A stretch of 64,000 nt of DNA from Okapia johnstoni (Eukaryota > Chordata > Mammalia > Artiodactyla > Giraffidae): the NCBI GenBank assembly GCA_024291935.2, contig CM044316.1:2906501-2970500 (forward strand). The letters are read 5' to 3'. The translations under genes and the position numbers were made by a program. The notes beneath the pieces are model-generated. The model was given only the letters and a program-made list of their open reading frames with translations, made no database searches and had not been told where the DNA came from. Below, one piece after another: positions 23,808-33,992 of this stretch. Each line of letters begins with the position of its first letter. The first letter of the stretch is position 1.

Positions 23808-24206
23808 ACCATCCCTACAGAAAACCAAGAGGAGCCAAAGAGTCTCTTAATGAAAGTGAAAGAGAAGAGTGAAAAATTTGGCTTAAAACTCAGCATTCAA
23901 AAAACGAAGATCATGGCCTCTGGTCCCATCACTTCATGGCAAATAGATGGGGAAACAATGGAAACAGTGACAGACTTTATTTTCTTGGGCTCCAAAATCA
24001 CTACAGATGGTGACTGCAGCCATGAAATTAAAAGACGGTTGCTTCTTGGAAGAAAAGCTATGACAAACCTCGACAGTATATTAAAAAGCGGAGACATTAC
24101 TTGTGGACAAAGGTCCGTATAGTTAAAACTATGGCTTTTCCAGTATGTGTGGATGTGAGAGTTGGACCATAAAGAAAGCTGAGCACCAAAGAAATGATGC
24201 TTTTTT
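23808..24206 (+). mobile_element. BovB internal fragment
   Basis: An open frame of 90 codons (23850-24122) reads 'LKLSIQKTKIMASGPITSW' and 'IKRRLLLGRKAMTNLDSIL', the part of BovB after the RT core. It stops short of the BovB 3' end where an antisense L1 begins, so this copy is truncated at its 3' side. Confidence 0.88.
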
Positions 24207-24466
24207 AAAAAATATTTATTTATTTTTTAATTGAAGGATAATTGCTTACAGAATTTTGTTGTTTTCTGTCAAACATCAACATTTATCAGCCATAGGTATA
24301 TATATGTCCCCTCCCTCTTGAACCTCCCTCCCATCTCCCTCCCCATCCCACCCCTCTTGAGTTCCCTGGGACATACAGCAAATTCCCATTGGCTACCTAT
24401 TGTACATATGGTAATGTACGTTTCCATGTTACTTTCTCCATACATCTCACCCTCTCCTCCCCTCTA
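24207..24466 (-). mobile_element. L1 3' end, antisense
   Basis: A T-rich start, 'attgcttacagaattttgttg', 'cctccctcttgaacctccctccc', and 'gctacctattgtacatatggtaatgtac' form a reversed artiodactyl L1 3' UTR. It abuts L1 ORF1 sequence in the other orientation. Confidence 0.85.
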
Positions 24467-25260
24467 AAAGAATTCAGAGTAATGATAGCAAAGATGATCA
24501 AAAACCTTGAAAATAGAATGGAGAAAATGCAAGAATCAATTAACAAAGACCTAGAAGAATTAAAGAATAAACATACAAACAACACAATTACTGAAATTAA
24601 AAACACTCTAGAAGGAATCAGTAGCAGAATATCTGAAGCAGAAGAATGGATCAGTGAGCTGGAAGATAAAATGGTGGAAATACCTGCTGAAGAGCAGGAT
24701 AAAGTAAAAAGAAAGAAAGGAACTGAGGACAGCCTCAGAGATCCCTGGGACAAGATTAAACACACCAACATGATAGGGAACCCACAATGAGAAGAGACAG
24801 AACAAGGGGCAGAGAACATATTTGAAGATATAATCACTGAAAAATTTCCTAACCTGGGAAAGGAAACAGACATCAAGTCCAGGGGGCACAGAGAGTTGGC
24901 CCACACAGGATCAACCAAAAAGGACCACACCAGGACATACTGTGACTAAAATGGCAAAAATTAAAGATAAAGAGAGAATATTGAAAGCAGCAAGGGAAAA
25001 GCAACAAGTTACATACAGGGAACTCCCATATCAGTTGACTTTTCAGCAGAAACTCTGCAGGCCAGAAGGGAATGGCATGATTAACTTAAAGGGATGAAAG
25101 GGAAAAACCTACAACCAAGAATAATCTACCTAGCAAGGTTTCCATTCAGATTTGATGGAGAGATTGAAAGTTTTACAGATGAGAAAAAAAAAGAGTTCAG
25201 CACCACCAAACCAGCTTTACAAGAAATATTAAAGGGACTTCTCTAAGTGAAGAAAAGCCC
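24467..25260 (+). pseudogene. L1 ORF1 remnant, fairly well preserved
   Basis: The open stretch 24389-24790 carries the ORF1 coiled coil: 'KNLENRMEKMQESINKDLEE', with heptad-like hydrophobic spacing, then 'ISEAEEWISELEDKMVE'. The following RNA-recognition part survives in other frames, ending near 25245 with 'ttacaagaaatattaaaggg'. A stop at 24788 ends the frame before the RRM and C-terminal domains, so only about 100 of the ~340 expected residues are contiguous. Confidence 0.85.
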
Positions 25261-26012
25261 CAACTAGAACATGAGAATTATGAAAGGAAGAAGCTCATTA
25301 GTAAACATAAATACATAGTGAAGAGAGTAAATCAAACACATACAAAGCCAATAAGAAGGTTAAAAGACAAAACGCCAAAACTATATCCACAATAAGTAGT
25401 TAAGAAATACACGATCAAAAAGAAGTAAAATACATAAAAACAATAATCTTGAAGAAAGGGGAGTAAATATGCAGTGTTGTTAAAATACGTTTGAAAATAA
25501 AAGATCAGCAATGTAAAATAATCATGGGTATTATAGAAGAATTCTATAAACCTCATGATAACCACAAAGAAGATCTATAATAGATAGATATACACACAGA
25601 AAAAGAAAGGAATCCAAGCATAATGCTACATATAGTCATCAAATCATGAGGAAACAGAACAAAAGAAGAAAGGAACAAAAAAGAGCTATGAAAGCAATCC
25701 CAAACCAATGAACAAAACAGCAGTAGTTAGTACCTATTTTAGATATAAATGAACTAAATGCTCCAATCAAATGACATAAAATAGATGCAAAATAAGACTC
25801 ATATATATTCTGCCTACAAGAGACTAACTTCAGATCTAAATTAACTTAAGTGCACATTAATAGATGAGTGGTTGAAGAAGATGTGATACGTATATACAAT
25901 GGAATATTACCCAGCCATAAAAAAGAATGAAATTTTACCATTTGCAACAACATGGATAGATCTAGAGGATATTGTACTAAGTGAAATAAGTCAGACAGAG
26001 AAAGACAAATAT

Positions 26013-26055
26013 TGTGTGTGTGTGTGTGTATGTGTGTATGCGTGTGTGTGTGTGT
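26013..26055. repeat. (TG)n microsatellite
   Basis: An imperfect TG run with TA and CG interruptions lies at the edge of the following Bov-tA. Confidence 0.92.
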
Positions 26056-26252
26056 TAGTCGCTTAGTTGTGTCTGACTCTGCGATCCCGTGGACTGTAGC
26101 CCGCCAGGCTCCTCTGTCCATGGAATTCTCCAGGCAAGAATATTGGAGTGGGGTGCCGTTTCCTTCTCTAGGGAATGTTCCCAACCCAGGGACTGAACCC
26201 AGGTCTGCCACATTGCAGGCAGATTCTTTACCATCTGAGCCACCAAGGAAGC
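26056..26252 (-). mobile_element. Bov-tA SINE, with probable TSD
   Basis: The inverted copy ends 'ctgagccaccaaggaagccc'. 'acaaatattgt' at 26005 and 'caaatattgt' at 26254 look like the TSD, with the TG run included in the SINE tail. Confidence 0.9.
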
Positions 26253-26569
26253 CCAAATATTGTATGATTTCACTTACACGTGGCATCTAAAGAAAACAAA
26301 TGAACAAATAGAACTGAGTTATAGATACAGAGGAAAAACAGGTGGTTGCCAGAGGTGAGGGGGTGGGGTAAGGAAAGAAATAGGTGAGGAAGATTAAGAG
26401 GTACAGACTAACAGTTGTAAAATAAATGAGTCACATGCATGAAATGTACAGTGTGCAGAATAAAATAAAAAATTATGTGATATATTTGTATGGTGACATA
26501 TTGTAATTAGACTCATCGTGGTGATAATTTTGAGCTGTGGATAAATACCAAATCACTATGTCATATAAC

Positions 26570-26737
26570 AGGAACTAACATATCAATTAGACTTCAAAGA
26601 CAAACTCACAGAAAAAGAGATTAGTTTTGTGATTACCAGTGGCAGGGGAGTGTTGAGGGAGGATGGAATTGGTTGAAGGCAGTCAAAAGTTATAAACTTC
26701 CAGCAGTTACAAGATAAATAAGTACTAGGGATGTAAT
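26570..26737 (+). mobile_element. L1 3' UTR piece (probable)
   Basis: 'gacaaactcacagaaaaagagattag' and 'agttacaagataaataagtac' resemble an older L1 3' UTR. The assignment is by pattern only. Confidence 0.4.
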
Positions 26738-26952
26738 GTGGGCTTCCCAGGTGGATCAGTGGTGAACTGAGTCGTGTCCGACTCTTTGCAGTCTCACAGA
26801 CTGTAGCCCGTCAGGCTCCTCTGTCCATGGTATTCTCCAGGCAAGAGTACTGGAGTGGGTAACCATTCCCTTCCCCAGGGGATCTTCCTGACCCAGTGAT
26901 TGAACCTGGGTCTCCTGCATTGCAGGCAGATCCTTTATACTAGGGAAGCCCA
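26738..26952 (-). mobile_element. Composite Bov-tA: sense head joined to an antisense body
   Basis: The left end (26740-26763) is a plus-strand Bov-tA head ('gggcttcccaggtggatcag'). The rest (26764-26952) is an antisense copy ending 'actagggaagccc'. The two ends can therefore pair as inverted repeats. Confidence 0.8.
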
Positions 26953-26959
26953 ATAAACT

Positions 26960-27570
26960 ATATGGAGGATTCTAAAATAGTGCTTGTCAACACCAGTGTC
27001 CATGTGATAGAATAAGCCCCCCTAAATGGCGCCACCAGTGTCTATGTCTGCAGGGTGAGCTCCAGTTGCTTCCTACCTCTCGGGGAGACTCTCCAAGATA
27101 AGTAGGTGGATCTGAGCCAGGCTCCTTTCAAATTACTACTCTGCTCTAGGTCCTGGAACATGTGAGATTTTATATGTGCCTTTTAAGAGTGGAGCCTTTA
27201 TTTCTCACAGCTTTCTGGGTGTCCCAAAAGTAAGGCCTATTGGCCTCCAAAACCAAATATTCCTGGTATAGGACTCCAGGACCAGGGAGCCCCATGTGAA
27301 ACTCAGACCCTTTATTCCTTGGGGAGAAGCTCCATATTTGTAATTATCCTCCTATTTGTGGGTCATCCACCCGAGCATATAGGTCTTGACTTTACTATGA
27401 CTTTGCCCTTCCTACCCATCTCTTCATGGTTCCCATCTTCAGCTGTAGAAAATATTCTCTGGTGGATCCCAGTCTTTCTCATCAATAGTTGTTCTATCAA
27501 TGACTGTAATTTGTGTGTTCCAGTGAGAGGAGGTGTACTCTGCCATCTTGGCTTTATCTCCCTAATTCCA
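26960..27570 (-). mobile_element. L1 5' UTR, antisense, older subfamily (probable)
   Basis: The right end 'ctctgccatcttggctttatc' is the reversed L1 start. The bulk is GC-balanced sequence like an L1 promoter region. The 88-codon open stretch at 27319-27585 lies inside it and is not taken as a gene. Confidence 0.55.
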
Positions 27571-28552
27571 GGCTCTGTCTTTTGATTTGCGAGTTCAACC
27601 ATTTACAATCAAAGTAATTACTGATAAGGAGGAACTTGCTTCAGTCATTTAACTACTTACTTTCTACATGCCTTATAGCTTCCCCCTTGCCTCCTTTTCT
27701 TGCATTCCCGTCTTCTTTGCATTTAGTTGATTTTTTGTAGTGAAATATTTAAATGCCCTCTTAATTTCCTTTCATGGTTACCATGGGGATTACATTTAAC
27801 ATTCTAAAGTTTTAACATTCTAATTTGAATTTATATCAGTTTAACGATTTTTTAAATTAAGTAAAGCTGATGTTAAACTTTCTTAAACTGATATAAGATA
27901 TCAATTTGAAATCTCCAAGTCAAGCCACAGATGCAATAGTAAGCTATTAGGAGCATTTCAATTAAAATAAAAAACAAGAGAAAGAGACCTAGCAACATTT
28001 CTACTAGAGGTTCTAATCATTGCAATAAGATAAGAAAAATTAATTAAGGATAAAATATAGAAAAGGAAGTGATGAAACAAGCTTTATCTGAAGAAAATAT
28101 ATTTAAAAATCTAGAACAATTAAATAATCAACAGACAAACTATTAAAAATTTGTCCTATATGGGGGGCAGAAATATTATCAATACACAGAAATCAACAGC
28201 TGTGTCTGATTAACAAATGCAATTAAAAATAATCTTTTAAATAACCATAGAAATCCTAAAATACAAAGATTTAAACCTAGAAAGAAAGTACAAGTCCTTT
28301 ATGGATAACTAGAATAACTAATATGTTTTTCCATAGGTTAAAAAAGATTATAAATTGAATTTAAAATTTTAAGAACAATTATGCTGGAAATTTGTGCTCT
28401 TGGTATACAAAATATTAGTTTTACAGTAAAAGTAGATGTAACTGCTTCTCTATATACAACAAAGCCAGCCAGAAATAAAGCACAACTCCACACTGACAGA
28501 GAAACATATAGTGATTGATGGATATAGATTCCAGTCCTCAGATACTTGCAGC
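27571..28552. mobile_element. Very old L1 fragments in mixed orientation (probable)
   Basis: 'catggttaccatggggattacatttaac' (27772) is typical of reversed L1 ORF2. The A-rich 27880-28330 resembles sense L1 ORF2. This is PRSS38 intron 3 territory. I looked here for the next protease exon on the minus strand and did not find one. Confidence 0.4.
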
Positions 28553-28653
28553 CCCTTAATGGACAGAACATGTTCTCTCTGGTAATGTCATACAGCCATC
28601 ATCCCTTCCAGAAGCTCCAATAAAGGGATCCACCCTGCACTTTGTTTTCTTAC

Positions 28654-28925
28654 CTTTTCGGGAGATGTATCCCCATCCTGTAGCCCAGCAAGAAAGGTTC
28701 GAAAGAATCACGTCTGGGGGTGCAATACAGATGGGAAGCACAGAGTCGGAAAAAACAATGCGGGTTTTCAGCTGCACCAGAGCGATGTCGCCTCCAATAG
28801 GGTGATACAATTCATATGTGGGGTGTATGATCACCCTATTCACCTCAAACCACTGTGTGTGATTGCCTGCAACCTTGAGGTCCACAAGACCCACATACAT
28901 ATCAAATGCCTCAGTGTTCTTATTC
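28654..28925 (-). CDS. PRSS38: PRSS38 exon 3, catalytic Asp
   Basis: The acceptor is CTGTCTCTACAG ending at 28926; the donor is AAAAG|GTAAGA with GT at 28653-28652. It encodes residues 105-195 with Asp151. The intron to exon 2 is 548 bases. The phase 1 end requires an exon 4 further down on the minus strand. Confidence 0.92.
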
Positions 28926-30001
28926 CTGTAGAGACAGAGAACAAAGGTACAGTGGTTCAAGCACCTGACACCTGGGAAGAGGAGCTTCCATGAGCTCACA
29001 GGCCCAAGGAGTCCTGGAACATGGGGGCCTGGGTATCCAAGCTCTCAGCCAGGATGTGGAAAGTGAGCCATTCCAGCACAGTAGGGACCTGACTGGCAGA
29101 ATTGCTCCCAAAGAAGTCCTGACCTGAGTACATGGAGAATTCAAGGACTCACCAGTATCTGCTGGATGGTGAGCTTGTCAGATGTACAGTGAGCTGCCAG
29201 TGAGGATAAGTCTTTCATCACCCTCATCTTATCATCCTAAGATGTGACTCCTCACCTAACCTCTCATCCTATTATTTTGTTCCACACCTATCTGGAAGAG
29301 CTGATGGCCCTAAAGAAGTCCTCAGCCTTGTGCAAGAAGCTGTAGTGGATGGAGCTGTGTGCTGGGTCCCACTCTCTCCCCAACTCCAAGAAGTCCCAAT
29401 CCTATGTGGTCCATGTAGTTGATCCTGCAGCCCTATACCTCGGTGGGAAGGGTATCCATCACCACCCACTCACCTGTCAAAGCAGTGGGCAGCCGACAGG
29501 ATCCAGTACTCATCAATGATGGACCCACCGCAGATGTGGAAACCTGCATAGTGCACACTGACCTGCCACGGCCACTTTCCCTCAAGGGCATCCACGCCTC
29601 CCAGTATCTTCCCTTGCACATGACGCTGGCCACAGGCTGAAGGAAGAATAACAAAGTATGTGAGTAGCAGCAGCACCAGGGTGGGCCTGGCCACATGCAA
29701 AGTGAAGGGAGGGAGAGCGGGAAGCGTAGAAAAAGGAAAGGACCGCGGAAGGCTGAGTCTCCACCCTTGGGAGTCGGAAGCCCGGGATTCACCGGATTCA
29801 CCGCCAGGACCACCGCCAACCTGGGCTTGGAGGGGTCCTATCCACATCACGGCTAAAGGCGACCTCCTCACTGGCAGGGTGCCTGTGGGCTGTGGCTGCA
29901 ACCTGGGTGGGAGGCAGGAGAAACAGGAGCAGGAGGAGGCTTGGGGTCATGGGCCAGGACTCTCCAGGCCCAGTGCGAGGGCGAGTCAGTATGGCGGCCA
30001 T
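28654..30001 (-). CDS. PRSS38: PRSS38 serine protease, exons 1-3 (5' part of gene)
   Basis: Trypsin-family (S1A) protease. Exons are 30001-29851, 29636-29474 and 28925-28654, with phases 1, 2 and 1 and a continuous frame of 195 codons plus one base. Residues 19-36 form a hydrophobic signal peptide (SLLLLLFLLPP core). Activation follows Lys60 at ILGG (61-64). The catalytic His is His101 in AAHC; the catalytic Asp is Asp151 in GGDIALVQL. N-glycosylation sites are at Asn126 (NHT) and Asn181 (NLS). 'CWATGWG' (184-190) is the usual S1 landmark. Closeness to human PRSS38 is from memory of that family: 'VNRVI.HPTYE.YHPIGGD' and the signal-peptide layout. About 130 C-terminal residues, with the substrate pocket and catalytic Ser (GDSGGP), are not in the window. 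No stop or frameshift is seen. The alternative start is Met18 (29950). Cleavage specificity would be trypsin-like by family only; the pocket residue is unseen. Confidence 0.88.
29474..29636 (-). CDS. PRSS38: PRSS38 exon 2, activation site and catalytic His
   Basis: The acceptor is a pyrimidine tract ending TTCCTTCAG at 29637-29639 and the donor is CAG|GTGAGT at 29473-29472. It encodes residues 51-105: the conserved CG pair that disulfide-links the light chain, K|ILGG cleavage, WPWQVSV, the first disulfide around ICGGS, and LSAAHCF with His101. The intron to exon 1 is 214 bases. Confidence 0.92.
29851..30001 (-). CDS. PRSS38: PRSS38 exon 1 (coding part)
   Basis: It encodes residues 1-50 plus one base. 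The start ATG at 30001-29999 is chosen because MAA plus a short polar stretch before the hydrophobic core matches the known family layout. The context is weak at -3 (C) but has G at +4. The donor is C|GTGATG at 29850, a weak site; it is the only GT that keeps the phase needed by exon 2, so the exact end is less certain than for the other exons. Confidence 0.75.
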
Positions 30002-30300
30002 GTGGGCATGTCTCAAGGATGAGAGGGCTAGAGCACGCAACTTGTGACGCCATAAACACGCGACAGTGCCCAGGCACACGACAGTACTAAGGCGCGACAG
30101 CAAACACCAGCTGTCTCGCTCCTCAGCAGGGAGACAGCTCTCAGTGGTCCCCCCTCCACACCCCACCTCCCCCACCCCCACCATGGCTCTCTGTGGTTTC
30201 CCTTTCTGGAGGGTGGTCAGTTAGACTCTGGGTGGTCTTGCTCCCCGGATGGTGGTGGTCTCTCCCTACTCAGCTGCCTGGCTGTTGGTTGATGCAATGG
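30002..30300 (-). promoter_or_regulatory. PRSS38 5' flank with a CRE-like site
   Basis: The 300 bases upstream of the start have more CpG than the neighbouring repeats (several CG between 30030 and 30120) and no obvious TATA box. TGACGCCA at 30045-30052 is one base from a CRE (TGACGTCA). A TATA-less promoter here is inferred from position; the transcription start is not visible in the sequence. Confidence 0.35.
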
Positions 30301-31000
30301 GAATAATTTCATCCTGAGTCTCCCAACATCCAGCCAGCAAGCTTAGATTTGGTCATGTCTCAGTTGCAGCATTTCAGAAATGTACAAGCACTTTTCACAC
30401 CTCTTCTTGATCATATTTGCTAATGTACCATTGAATGAAGCAAGTTATACAGATGTTGGGGGGAAAAAGCCTTGGAAAAATGCACTATAGTACTTAAGCC
30501 CCCTCTCTGGAAACTTCAGAACTCTGTTGTTGTGACAATAAATACACAAGTGAACAGGACTATATTCCAACAAACTGTATTTACAGACACTGAAATTGGA
30601 ATTTTACTTAATTTTTGCATCTCATAAAATATTTTCTTGTTTTAACCCCAAGAAATAAAGTGTATAAACTGTTCTTAGTTAAGAATGTACAAATGTGCAT
30701 TAGTTTAGATGTACAGAAGTAGGTAGTTTGCCAACCTCTGCTTTGTTTCTTATATTTCTTTTTTTTTAAATAGATTTTATTTTTTATAGCAGTTTTGAGT
30801 TCACAGCAAAAGTAGACAGAAGGTCCAGAGGTTGCTAATGGGGAGTCAATGCATGTATCAGCGTAGGAGGTATTGGGAAATCTCTGTACACTCTATTTCT
30901 TGATATTAATCCCTTGTCTTTTATATGTATTGCCAGTAATTTCTATTTCTTCACTGTTTCTTGTTCTTTAACATGTTTCAAGTGTGTTCATAATTGTTCA
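30301..31000. other. No gene recognised
   Basis: Sequence upstream of PRSS38. 30760-30900 ('atagcagttttgagttcacagcaaa') looks like an old L1 3' UTR in reverse. Nothing else is recognised. Confidence 0.4.
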
Positions 31001-31015
31001 ATGGAGAACTTTTAT

Positions 31016-31247
31016 TTTATTTTTTTTATCTTTCCTTAAGCCCTTTTTATTTTTTTTTATTTTTTCATTTTAAGTTAGTTTATTTATCTATTTTTTAACT
31101 TTACTGTATTGTATTTGTTTTGCCATACATTGACATGAATCCACCATGGGTGTACATGTTTTCCCCTTCCAGAACCCCCCTCCCACCTCCCTTCCCATCC
31201 CATCCCCCCGGGTCATCCCGGTGCACCAGCCCCGAGCACCCTGTATC
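31016..31247 (-). mobile_element. 5'-truncated L1 3' end with TSD
   Basis: The antisense L1 3' UTR ('ttttgccatacattgacatgaatccaccatgg', 'aacccccctcccacctccc') is flanked by a perfect 15-bp TSD, ATGGAGAACTTTTAT, at 31001-31015 and 31248-31262. Confidence 0.95.
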
Positions 31248-31380
31248 ATGGAGAACTTTTATAATGGCTACTTTAAAATCCTTGCTGAGTAATTCAACAG
31301 CTATGTGAGCTTGATGTTGGTGTTCATTAATAGTCTTTTCTTATTGGAATTGAGAGTTTACTAGTTCTTAGTGTGACAAG

Positions 31381-31493
31381 GGCTTCCCTGGTGGCACAGA
31401 TGGTAAAGTATCTGCCTGCAATGTGGGACATCTGGGTTTGATCCCTGGGTTGGGAAGATCCCCTGGAGAAGGAAATGGCAACCCACTCCTCAA
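31381..31493 (+). mobile_element. 3'-truncated Bov-tA with TSD
   Basis: It starts 'gggcttccctggtggcaca' and stops at 'ggcaacccactcc', so it lacks the Bov-A tail. TAGTGTGACAA flanks it at 31369-31379 and about 31495-31505. Confidence 0.9.
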
Positions 31494-31505
31494 TAGTGTG
31501 ACAAA

Positions 31506-32094
31506 TAATTTTGGACTGTGTCCTATGCATTTTGAGTATTACTCATGAGATGCTGGTTCCCACTTAAATCTTCTATTTTAGCACATTGAAAACCTGTTTA
31601 GGTCCAGAATGCACATCCTGGCTCACTCTGGTGGACTGTGGTTCCAATATCAGTTTATCAAGTCCCTGCAGGGCTATTCTTGTTTGTCCACTTGCATGCT
31701 TCCAAGATGATGGGATCCCACGTCATAGTCTTCTCAGTGCTGGCTTGAGATGGGGAAAGGTGCTACCTCATACTGCAAGTGAGGAGAGAAGACAAGCTCT
31801 ACAATGTGTCTGACTTGCATGTCCTATCCTTCCTACAAGGGGTTGTGAAGTCAGATAGCATTGGTTCTCAATCAGGGGTGATGTTCCAAGGGCACATTTG
31901 GTAATATCTGTATACATTTTTGATTATAGGAATTGGGGGAGTATGCTGTTGGCATCTTGGGGGTTATACAGGGATACTGATGTGCATCTCATAGTGCATA
32001 GTATATCCTTCCAGAACAAAGGCTTTTCCAGCATCAAATGTCAATAATGCTGAATATGAGATATCTTGTCTCACAGGTTCCATGAGGACCACCT
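31506..32094. other. No gene recognised
   Basis: 31590-31830 ('ctgttttaggtccagaatgcac'-like context, 'ggtggactgtggttccaatatc') has no frame of interest; no repeat family was identified. Confidence 0.35.
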
Positions 32095-32130
32095 TCAGTT
32101 CAGTTCAGTTCAGTTCAGTCACTCAGTCGG
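32095..32130 (-). mobile_element. Tiny Bov-A/BovB tail remnant
   Basis: Five AGTTC-type units followed by 'agtcactcagtcgg' are the reversed end of BovB/Bov-A, about 35 bases only. Confidence 0.75.
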
Positions 32131-33239
32131 GGAAAGAGGTTGGAACATAGCCTCTTAACAATGAATTCAGTGTCTGCAATGCCTGTTTGGAAATTGCAGC
32201 TCTCCTCATGTTTGCCACAAGAACGGAGTGGTGAAAAGGTTTTTGTCATGGTAGGCAAAACTTTTCTGGACCTTTGGCTTTTCTTAAGGCATGTGTATGT
32301 GTGTGATTTCCAGGTTGGTATTTCCAGATTTCAGACTTCTCTAACCTCAACTTGAATTCATGGGAGGAAAGAAAACCCCAGGAAACACCCCAGTGGATTG
32401 TTATTTGAGTCCTGAGTTCCCTAGCTAATTTCCCTCCTGTTGTCCACCTTTCAGAATCTAAGTGGCTTGTGGCATTGTGGTCACTGGGAGGAATAAAGTG
32501 AAATGTATTCATTTTTTCTAAACTTTAAAGAACTTGAAATCCTTAAACACTTTTGTTTTCTTCTCCCAGCTGAGTTTGTTCCTATAAATTGCTGTTTTCA
32601 ACTTGATTGATTTGATGCTTATTTTCTGTGTTTAGAGACTTTCCTTGGATGTCTGGTCTTCTATTTGAAATTATGAGTGTTGGAATAAAAAGTGATTGGA
32701 AACTCTGGGATGTTGCCCTAGCTTGTTTACTTTGAACTTCCTAGAGAGAGAACTGGATGAGTCATGGGAGAGATGCTGATGTCAGTATCTTTAGGATATC
32801 TTTCTTGGACTTGTTAGCTTCTCCAGAGGATCCCAAACTCCTTCTTGAATGGTGGGAGTCTTACTTCAGGGTTCTGGCAGCTCAGGTCAAAGGTGGCATA
32901 CTCTTCATTAAGTATGCCATCTCCTAACCTTCCAATTTTGGCATCTAAGGGCCCTGAACTGCCCTGAGACTCCTCAATGTGAATTACTTGTTTTAATCCC
33001 AGCAGAAAACAAAACTTCAGATTTTTGCAATAGTCAGTAAGGTATACTAGCCTAGAGATATGGAAAAGGGAGATTTAGGGATATAACTATCTAAAACAGC
33101 TTCTCCCCCAATATTCTTTCTTTCCTAGTCAGATCTAGACACACTGGTTCTTTTTGAGAATTCTGTGTTATAGATCATTAAGTTTTTGCCTTTCTTCATA
33201 GCCCACTCAATTCTTTAAGACAAATTACTATGTATAGAT
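32131..33239. other. No gene recognised
   Basis: About 1.1 kb without a convincing frame or repeat, possibly single-copy. Confidence 0.4.
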
Positions 33240-33797
33240 CCACCATCCACTTGTCAAAACCTTTTTGATTAAGATATAATATACAAATAGTAAATTGTAT
33301 CCAATCATGCAAGTCTTGACAAATAAATAGAATTCCTTTGAACCCCTCATCCCTACCACCAGTTTCCCTGTGCACCTTTATTGTCAAGCCTTCCTTTCCA
33401 CCCCAGCCCCTTTAAACCACTAAGCTACTTTTCCATCCACATAGTTTGGCCTATTCTAGAATATCATATATGTAGTCTTTTAAGTCTTACTTCCTCTACT
33501 TAACATAATGCATTCGAGATTTATCCATATGATGGCTAGTAAAATCACTTAATCTAGAAATTTCTTTTCTGAAGGGTTTTTAACTAGGAATTCAATTTAT
33601 GTAATACATGTAGGACTACTCAGGTGATTTGTTTCTTCTTGGATGAGTTTTGGTACTTTGTATCTTTTAAGGAAGTTGTCCATTTCACTTGAATTATTGA
33701 ATTTATGACTATAAAGTTAGTAAATATTTCCTTATTATTCTTTCAATGCCCATAGAAATCACTCCTCTTTGTTCCTGATATTGGTATCTTCTAACAC
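33240..33797 (-). mobile_element. Old L1 3' UTR and ORF2 end, antisense (probable)
   Basis: 'aagatataatatacaaatagtaaattgta', 'cacatagtttggcctattctagaat' and 'cattcgagatttatccatatgatgg' are reversed old-L1 3' UTR landmarks, also seen at 45230-45665. 33600-33790 looks like reversed ORF2. Confidence 0.55.
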
Positions 33798-33831
33798 ATT
33801 TTTATTTTATTTTATTTTATTTTATTTTATT
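33798..33831. repeat. (ATTTT)n simple repeat
   Basis: About seven ATTTT units, probably the reversed A-rich tail of the next SINE. Confidence 0.92.
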
Positions 33832-33945
33832 TGGCACTGCTGCACAGCCTGTGGGATCTTAGCTTCCTGACCAGGGATTGAACCCGGGCTTTGTCAGTGA
33901 AAGTGCCAAGTCCTAACCACTGGAGCACCCAGAAATTCCCTAATG
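33832..33945 (-). mobile_element. CHR-type SINE, antisense
   Basis: 'ctgaccagggattgaacccgg' is the reversed B-box region and 'cctaaccactgga' the reversed A-box side. The pentamer run on its left is its tail. Confidence 0.75.
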
Positions 33946-33992
33946 TTATTATTTTACATACGCAAGCTATTGGGTTTTTGTATTCTACTTTG

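Larger units (their letters stand above)
25261..26560 (+). mobile_element. L1 inter-ORF and ORF2 pieces joined by a large internal deletion
   Basis: 25261-25840 matches the spacer and start of ORF2 ('gcctacaagagactaacttcag'). At about 25850 the sequence jumps to the very end of ORF2 ('atacaatggaatattacccagccat', 'aatgaaattttaccatttgc') and 3' UTR. Most of ORF2 is missing here. Confidence 0.75.

Noticed and set aside
1..28653. PRSS38 catalytic-Ser exon
   Set aside because: I looked for the reversed GDSGGP and MLCAG coding patterns in non-repeat stretches (4401-5149, 10130-11212, 14890-15230, 27571-28552) and saw none.
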